Positions 58,680-64,000 of a stretch of DNA of 64,000 nt are shown one piece after another. The first letter of the stretch is position 1; every line of letters starts with the position of its first letter. Origin of the DNA: JAAXXJ01 sp964412455 (lineage in GTDB: Bacteria; Nitrospirota; UBA9217); contig CAYPOT010000001.1 of NCBI GenBank assembly GCA_964412455.1, positions 62,001 through 126,000 of the forward strand, in the 5' to 3' direction. Below the pieces are notes generated by a model. That model ran no database searches, was not told the origin of the DNA, and was given only the letters and a program-made list of their open reading frames with translations. A program made the translations under genes and the position numbers.

Positions 58680-60344
58680 TTATGCTTCCCGCCCTGCTCC
58701 CGCGGGAAGTTCTACGTTCGACAAGTTAATGGTAATGGCGGTCCCTTTTCCTAATTCGCTCTTCACTTCAATTGTTCCGTTATGGTCCTCAATGATCCGG
58801 TAGGCGATAGCAAGGCCGAGTCCGGTCCCTGCAGGCTTGGTCGTAAAGAACGGATCGAATATGTGATCGAGATGTTCGCTGTCGATCCCCATGCCTGAAT
58901 CAAGTATCCGAATGGTCACTTCATTAGCATCAATACCTGCCCCGGACGCTGCCGAGATCGTGATCGTTCCCTCATGGTGTATGGATTGAACGGCATTTAT
59001 AAGAAGATTCCAAAACACCTGCCGAAGACGCTGAGGATTTCCGGTAATGGTTATAGGGGAAGGGATATCGCAGCTGATGACGATGTCGCTTCGAAATTCC
59101 CTGCTGTTCCGGAACAGCGTGATCGTTTCTTCCAGGAGAGAGGCCAGGGATATCTGTTCCATCTGGCTCGATCTCGGCCTGGCATAGTCGAGGAATTCAG
59201 TGATGATGGTGTTCAGCCTGTCCGTTTCCCGAAGTACGATATCCATGAGATGCTTGTGGTCGCCCTTAAGTTCGAGCTCCCCCTGAAGCATCTGGATCGA
59301 TCCGCTGAGTGATGCGAGGGGGTTCCGGATCTCATGGGCGATGCCGGCCGCCAGGCTCCCCACGGTTGCCAGGCGCTCCTGCCGGCGTATCTGCTCTTCC
59401 ATTTCGAGGAGCCGAGTGATGTCCTGAAAGGTAAGGATGATGCCACGAACGGTATCCGCTTCATCTTTTAAAAGGGACGCGGTAAAACCCAGCGTTGCCT
59501 TGCTTCCGTCCCGCTTGGCGATGTCGCCTTCGAAGCGCACCGGACGGTCCTTCAGGTCGTCGGTATGACCGAAAAGACCCTTTATGCTGTCACCGAACGC
59601 TTTTTTCCAGTTGGTGCGGATCTCATCAAAACGATATCCGGTGATCTGCTCGGCGGCATTGTTCCAGGAGGTTATCTCGCCCGTCATGTTCATCGTGATG
59701 ATTCCGCTGCCGACGCTTCGGAGAATGTGGTCCTGAACGACCTGCAGGTCATCGAAATCAATGCTTTTTTCACGAAGTTCCTGACGGGTCTTTCTGAGCC
59801 GTTCGGAAAGATAGCTGCTCAGGAGCGCGACTGTATAGAACGAGATAATATTGACGAACAGCAGGTACAGGACCTGGATCGGCGTGTAATTCTGGCTCGG
59901 AGTGAATCCCAGCACGCTGTAATACTGCATATCCAGTAATCCGCCATACAGGATACTGGCCAGCGATGCGGAAAGATATCCACCACGGCGGTACAGGATG
60001 ATGCTGGCGGAAATAATGGTAACGTGATACAGAAGGGCGAATCCGCTGTCAATGCCGCCGGTCATGGAGACAAGCCAGGAGATCAGCAAGATGTCGCCGA
60101 CTGTCTGTATATAGGCAAGAAGCGGTAGGCTGTGAACGACCTTGAGAAGATACCAATAGAGCCCGGTCAGACTAAGGACCGCTATCGCGAAGTAGATCGG
60201 CGTTCCCGGAGGGAATTGAAAGATATGATAACTGTATTGAAAAAAAGCAAGGCTGCTGAGCAGAAAGGCTGCGAGCAACAGTCGGCTCAGTATCAACCAT
60301 TTTATCTTGGTATAAAATTCGTTTCTTGATGATTCCTGGTCCAC
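58680..60344 (-). CDS. pilS: Sensor histidine kinase, PilS-like
   Basis: 554 residues: about six membrane helices (about 15-185), a PAS domain (about 205-310; LRSVGSGIITMNMTGEITSW), HisKA with the phosphohistidine at His337 (GIAHEIRNPLAS), and an ATPase domain with FDPFFTTKPAGTGLGLAIAY. It lies 30 bp upstream of the response regulator, so they form a two-component pair. Many-helix sensors next to pilus genes match PilS, which in Pseudomonas senses PilA in the membrane. NtrB/ZraS-type alternatives are possible. Confidence 0.85.
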   Translation of the reverse strand: MDQESSRNEFYTKIKWLILSRLLLAAFLLSSLAFFQYSYHIFQFPPGTPIYFAIAVLSLTGLYWYLLKVVHSLPLLAYIQTVGDILLISWLVSMTGGIDSGFALLYHVTIISASIILYRRGGYLSASLASILYGGLLDMQYYSVLGFTPSQNYTPIQVLYLLFVNIISFYTVALLSSYLSERLRKTRQELREKSIDFDDLQVVQDHILRSVGSGIITMNMTGEITSWNNAAEQITGYRFDEIRTNWKKAFGDSIKGLFGHTDDLKDRPVRFEGDIAKRDGSKATLGFTASLLKDEADTVRGIILTFQDITRLLEMEEQIRRQERLATVGSLAAGIAHEIRNPLASLSGSIQMLQGELELKGDHKHLMDIVLRETDRLNTIITEFLDYARPRSSQMEQISLASLLEETITLFRNSREFRSDIVISCDIPSPITITGNPQRLRQVFWNLLINAVQSIHHEGTITISAASGAGIDANEVTIRILDSGMGIDSEHLDHIFDPFFTTKPAGTGLGLAIAYRIIEDHNGTIEVKSELGKGTAITINLSNVELPAGAGREA

Positions 60345-60353
60345 GATAACTTA

Positions 60354-61565
60354 CTATTTTTGGAGCGAACCCATCTGGAATATCGGCATATACATGGCGA
60401 TAATAACAAAACCCACGGTCACTCCCAGAAAAACCATCATCATCGGTTCGAGCAAGGAGGTGAGGGCGGCAACAGCGGCGTCCACCTCTTCATCATAGAA
60501 ATCGGCGATCTTGTTCAACATATTGTCCAGCGCTCCGGTCGCCTCTCCAACAGCGATCATCTGGTTGACCATGGGGGGGAAAACCTTGGCTTTGCTCAGC
60601 GGCTCCGCAAGCGTTTTGCCTTCGCTGACGCTCTGGCGCGTCTGGAGAATTGCGTCTTCCATGACCTTGTTCCCCGCTGTCTTGGCCACGATAAGAAGAC
60701 CTTCCAGGATCGGAACACCGCTCGTCATGAGCGTTCCCAGCGTACGGGAGAACTTCGCAACGGAGACCCGTGTGATCAGCAGGCCGGCGACCGGCAATTT
60801 CAGCGCGAGACCATCAGTGATCCTGAGACCGCTTTCGGTTTTTCTCCATCGTTTCAGCCCTACGATGAGTCCTATGGATCCCAGCAGGAGGCTGAGGCCG
60901 CCCCATCCCGACAGAAATTTGCTGAACCAGATCACGATCCGGGTGGGAAGCGGAAGCGTACCGCCCATTTCCTCGAACATATCGGAAAGCATAGGGACGA
61001 CGAAGATCATAAGAATGGCCACGACGGCAACGGCCACTAACATGATCACGGCGGGATAGATCATGGCTGATTTGATCTGTCTCTTGATCTTGGCGAATTT
61101 TTCCATGTAGGCCGCAAGCCGTCCCAGGATCGTATCGAGGATGCCTCCCGCTTCACCGGCGGCCACCATGTTCACATACAGATTATCGAATGCCTTGGGA
61201 TGCTTTTTCAGCGCGTCCGCGAAGGTGGCCCCGCTTTCCACATCAGAACGAACCTGGACCACGACTTTCGATAATGCAATTGACTCTTTTTGAGTTCCGA
61301 GGATCTCCAGGCACTGTACGAGCGGAAGTCCGGCGTCGATCATCGTCGCGAGCTGCCGGGTAAAGATGACGATATCCTTGTCGGTTATTTTGGGGTCGCC
61401 AAACGAGATACTGATCTGTCTGGCTTTGGCGGACACATTCACGGGAGTGATATTCTGCCTGCGCAGAAGTGCAATCACCTCATCTTTGTTGTTGGCAGCG
61501 ATCTCCCCCTTCTGTATGTTCCCCTGACGGTTTTTTCCTTCCCAGAGAAATACGGATGTTGCCAT
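60354..61565 (-). CDS. pilC: Type IV pilus inner membrane platform protein PilC
   Basis: 403 residues with two T2SSF domains (about 70-190 and 270-395) and three membrane helices (one near 170-190, one about 220-235, one near the C-terminus, VGFVIIAMYMPIFQMGSL). FTRQLATMIDAGLPLVQCLEIL is the family hallmark. PilC couples the motor ATPases to pilin assembly. It lies between pilT and pilS, same strand. GspF of type II secretion is similar; context supports the pilus role. Confidence 0.93.
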   Translation of the reverse strand: MATSVFLWEGKNRQGNIQKGEIAANNKDEVIALLRRQNITPVNVSAKARQISISFGDPKITDKDIVIFTRQLATMIDAGLPLVQCLEILGTQKESIALSKVVVQVRSDVESGATFADALKKHPKAFDNLYVNMVAAGEAGGILDTILGRLAAYMEKFAKIKRQIKSAMIYPAVIMLVAVAVVAILMIFVVPMLSDMFEEMGGTLPLPTRIVIWFSKFLSGWGGLSLLLGSIGLIVGLKRWRKTESGLRITDGLALKLPVAGLLITRVSVAKFSRTLGTLMTSGVPILEGLLIVAKTAGNKVMEDAILQTRQSVSEGKTLAEPLSKAKVFPPMVNQMIAVGEATGALDNMLNKIADFYDEEVDAAVAALTSLLEPMMMVFLGVTVGFVIIAMYMPIFQMGSLQK

Positions 61566-61633
61566 TGTTCACCTCATCATACTGCGTCGACTAAAATAAT
61601 GAACCGGGGTTTTGAGAAGTACGATGAAACACG

Positions 61634-62737
61634 CTACCGGTAATCCTTTTGAGCTGTTTGTGACCCTGCAAGGCCCGATCTGCCCAGCATCTGGATGAGC
61701 TCTTCCACATTGGACGATCTGCCGACACAATCTTCGTAGGAAATGGCCTTTTTGATGTAGAGATCATACAGGGACTGGTTAAGGGTCTGCATGCCGAACT
61801 TCGCCTGGCCCGTCTGCATGATGGAGTAGATCTGGTGGATCTTGTCCTCCCGGATCAGGTTCCGGATCGCCGGATTGGGGATCATGACCTCCATCGCCAG
61901 CAGGCGGCCGCCGCCGATCTTGGGAATGAGCTGCTGGGAGACGACCCCTTCCAGGACGAACGACAGCTGCGCCCGTACCTGGGATTGCTGATGGGGGGGG
62001 AATACATCAATGATGCGGTTCATGGTCTGCGCGGCGGAGTTCGTGTGGAGCGTCGCGAAAGTAAGGTGGCCGGTCTCCGCGATGGTCAGGGCCGCTTCAA
62101 TGGTCTCCAGGTCGCGCATTTCACCGATGAGAACGACATCAGGGTCCTGCCGGAGGATGTACTTCAACGCGTCCTTAAAGGATTTGGTGTCGGCATTCAC
62201 TTCCCGCTGGTTGACAAGGCACTTTTTGTGGGGATGGAGATACTCGATGGGGTCCTCGATGGTGATCAGGTGTTCCTGGCGTTCCGAGTTGATCTTGTCG
62301 ATCATCGAGGCGAGTGTCGTCGATTTACCGCTTCCCGTGGGCCCCGTGACCAGGATGAGGCCCCGGGGCTTTTTGCAGAGGTCCGAGACGATCTCCGGAA
62401 GGCCCAGCTCCTGGAACGTCTTGATCTTGAACGGAATGGTCCGGATCGCCGCTGCCACGGCGCCGCGCTGCACAAAGATATTCGCCCTGAACCGGGAGAG
62501 GTTCTTGACGCCAAAGGAGAGATCGAGTTCATTGTTCTCCTCAAACTTGTGTTTCTGCGCGTCTGTCAGAATACTATAGCAGAGGTCCTTCGTCTGATTT
62601 GCACCGAGAGGTTCCAAACCGGGTATCGGTTTAATTTTGCCGTCCACGCGGATCGAAGGCGGAATGCCGGTGCTTATATGCAGGTCAGAGGCGCCTTTCT
62701 CTATCATATATTTGAGGAGATCATGCAGATTTGACAT
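61634..62737 (-). CDS. pilT: Type IV pilus retraction ATPase PilT
   Basis: 367 residues. N-terminal PAS-like domain (LLKYMIEKGASDLHISTG), Walker A GPTGSGKS at 132-139, Asp box IEDPIEY, Walker B VVLIGEMRD from 201, His box FATLHTN, and the PilT signature AIRNLIRE at 290-297, which separates it from PilB and PilU. It drives pilus retraction and twitching. It lies 68 bp upstream of pilC and 70 bp downstream of pilB. Confidence 0.96.
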   Translation of the reverse strand: MSNLHDLLKYMIEKGASDLHISTGIPPSIRVDGKIKPIPGLEPLGANQTKDLCYSILTDAQKHKFEENNELDLSFGVKNLSRFRANIFVQRGAVAAAIRTIPFKIKTFQELGLPEIVSDLCKKPRGLILVTGPTGSGKSTTLASMIDKINSERQEHLITIEDPIEYLHPHKKCLVNQREVNADTKSFKDALKYILRQDPDVVLIGEMRDLETIEAALTIAETGHLTFATLHTNSAAQTMNRIIDVFPPHQQSQVRAQLSFVLEGVVSQQLIPKIGGGRLLAMEVMIPNPAIRNLIREDKIHQIYSIMQTGQAKFGMQTLNQSLYDLYIKKAISYEDCVGRSSNVEELIQMLGRSGLAGSQTAQKDYR

Positions 62738-62807
62738 TCAGTATACCTCGTACTTAGTGAATTCCGTAACCAACCTATCCCGCGCGGTCAAGTGAATGGA
62801 TCGATTA

Positions 62808-64000
62808 CTAATCAGGGAACGTATTTTCCAGCACTTCTTCAAGGGAGGTCATCCCCTCCTTGATCTTCAGCAGACCGCTCGCGCGGAGCGTTTTCATTCC
62901 CAGGGCGACCGCCTGTTTTTTGAGGTCCATAACCGACGCTCCCTGAAGGACCAGTTCCTTGATCTCTTCCCTGATCGGCATGATCTCGTAGAGCGCCACC
63001 CTGCCTTTATAACCTGTTTTATTGCAAACATCACATCCGGCACCCTTGTACGTTACGAGTGAGGCCGCCTCTTCATTGGTGAAGCCGGCATCGATCAGGA
63101 CCTGGGGAGGCAGTTTTTCCGGCTTCTTGCAGGCCTGGCAGACTTTGCGCACCAGCCGCTGGGCAAGGATCAGGACCACCGCCGACGAGACGAGGAACGG
63201 CTCAACGCCCATGTTCAACAGACGGTTGATTGTGCCCGGCGCGTCATTCGTATGGAGCGTCGAGAGCACCAGGTGGCCGGTGAGGGCCGCCTTGACGCCG
63301 ATCTCGGCCGTTTCGTAGTCGCGAATCTCTCCCACCATGATCACATCGGGGTCCTGCCGCAGGAATGACCGCAGTGCCGCGGCGAAGTTGAGACCGATAT
63401 CGTCCTTCATCTGTACTTGGTTGATGCCGGCTAGGTTGAACTCCACCGGGTCTTCCGCGGTCATGATGTTGGTGTCTTCCTTGTTCAGTTCGGACAGCGC
63501 CGAGTAAAGGGTCGTCGTCTTTCCGCTTCCCGTCGGTCCGGTGACCAGGACCATCCCGTAGGGCCTGTCCAATGCTTCTTTCAGCAGAATTATCTGGTCC
63601 GTGCCGAAACCGAGTTTGGTCATGTCGAGTTGGAGGTTGGATTTATCCAGAAGCCGCATGACGATCTTTTCGCCGAACAGCGTCGGCAGCACGGAAACGC
63701 GGAAGTCCATGGTCTTCTTCGCGCCCATCCTGAGCTTGATGCGGCCGTCCTGAGGAAGCCTGCGCTCGGCAATGTCAAGCATCGACATGATCTTGATGCG
63801 TGAGATGACGGCGTTCTTGATCTTGAGGGGGAGCCCCATGACGGTGTGCAGAGAGCCATCGAGGCGATACCGGACGCGAAAGGTCTTTTCGTAAGGCTCG
63901 ATATGGACATCGCTCACGCCCATGGTGGCCGCGCGAAGCAGGATGCCGTTCACGAGCTTAATGATCGGGGCTTCAACCTCGCCGGAGAGCTGGTCCTGTG
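62808..64000 (-). CDS. pilB: Type IV pilus assembly ATPase PilB, C-terminal part
   Basis: The frame is open from the window edge to a stop at 62808, about 397 codons; the N-terminus lies outside. It begins at EAPIIKLVNGIL and SDVHIEP, followed by Walker A GPTGSGKTT, Asp box AEDPVEF, Walker B VIMVGEIRD, His box STLHTND, and paired zinc cysteines (CQACKKPEK and CDVCNKTGYKG) seen in PilB/GspE. It powers pilus extension. GspE is the main alternative; pilT and pilC neighbours favour PilB. Confidence 0.93.
   Translation of the reverse strand, partial: QDQLSGEVEAPIIKLVNGILLRAATMGVSDVHIEPYEKTFRVRYRLDGSLHTVMGLPLKIKNAVISRIKIMSMLDIAERRLPQDGRIKLRMGAKKTMDFRVSVLPTLFGEKIVMRLLDKSNLQLDMTKLGFGTDQIILLKEALDRPYGMVLVTGPTGSGKTTTLYSALSELNKEDTNIMTAEDPVEFNLAGINQVQMKDDIGLNFAAALRSFLRQDPDVIMVGEIRDYETAEIGVKAALTGHLVLSTLHTNDAPGTINRLLNMGVEPFLVSSAVVLILAQRLVRKVCQACKKPEKLPPQVLIDAGFTNEEAASLVTYKGAGCDVCNKTGYKGRVALYEIMPIREEIKELVLQGASVMDLKKQAVALGMKTLRASGLLKIKEGMTSLEEVLENTFPD

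Noticed and set aside
1..64000. tRNA or rRNA genes
   Set aside because: No cloverleaf-like GTTCRANNC segments with matching acceptor stems, and no rRNA signature, were recognised by eye; a tRNAscan or covariance search would be decisive.

Overview
The window reads as chromosome from a Gram-negative (diderm) bacterium. It carries a full lipid A and inner-core LPS set, BamA, Skp/OmpH, Lol export genes and a type IV pilus cluster. The combination of lpxI (instead of lpxH), a gnnA/gnnB-type pair inside the lpx cluster, ClpC and an NtrC-type pilS/pilR pair would fit Nitrospirota or a Desulfobacterota-like lineage. That placement is inference, because no rRNA or taxonomic marker was compared. It is draft sequence: 100 Ns fall inside a tandem repeat at about 15.4 kb. 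Almost every gene is on the minus strand; only clpC and prmA are on the plus strand.

Layout. (1) 1-13.96 kb: a surface-glycan locus with family 2 and 4 glycosyltransferases, two FkbM methyltransferases, a third methyltransferase broken by an in-frame TAG, a flippase, two O-antigen polymerase/ligase-like proteins, and gmd plus fcl for GDP-L-fucose. (2) 13.95-27.99 kb: LPS core and lipid A, in order waaF, [120-bp tandem repeat and gap], gmhB, lpxK, waaA, a DUF374 acyltransferase, msbA, lpxB, gnnB, gnnA, lpxI, lpxA, fabZ, lpxD and skp/ompH. (3) 28.3-32.4 kb: bamA, hemW and a GNAT acetyltransferase. (4) 32.6-37.5 kb: clpC, a secreted glycosidase-like protein and a flavin amine-oxidase-like protein. 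(5) 37.6-47.9 kb: the classical translation/RNA cluster rimP-nusA-ylxR/ylxQ fusion-infB-ylxP-rbfA-nrnA-truB-rpsO-pnp, headed by a promoter and a hairpin leader. (6) 48.2-57.0 kb: prmA, lolD, a small membrane protein, lolC, lysS, purC, a CNNM/CorC-type protein and a UbiD-family decarboxylase. (7) 57.3-64.0 kb: pilR, pilS, pilC, pilT and partial pilB.

How it fits together: gnnA/gnnB would make UDP-GlcNAc3N for LpxA, giving an amide-linked diaminoglucose lipid A. LpxD, LpxI, LpxB, LpxK and WaaA complete Kdo-lipid A and MsbA flips it. WaaF and the WaaE-like transferase extend the core. The first 13 kb would make and attach a fucose-containing, possibly O-methylated glycan.

Most intergenic spaces longer than about 150 bp hold palindromic, MITE-like repeats. 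Three copies share 25-nt inverted arms, and one end motif abuts or contains the stop codon of neighbouring genes. The most interesting observations are the gnnAB-lpx cluster, the 120-bp satellite with internal inverted repeat, the stop-codon-abutting repeats, the amber-interrupted methyltransferase, lolD without an ATG/GTG/TTG start, and the YlxR-YlxQ fusion.
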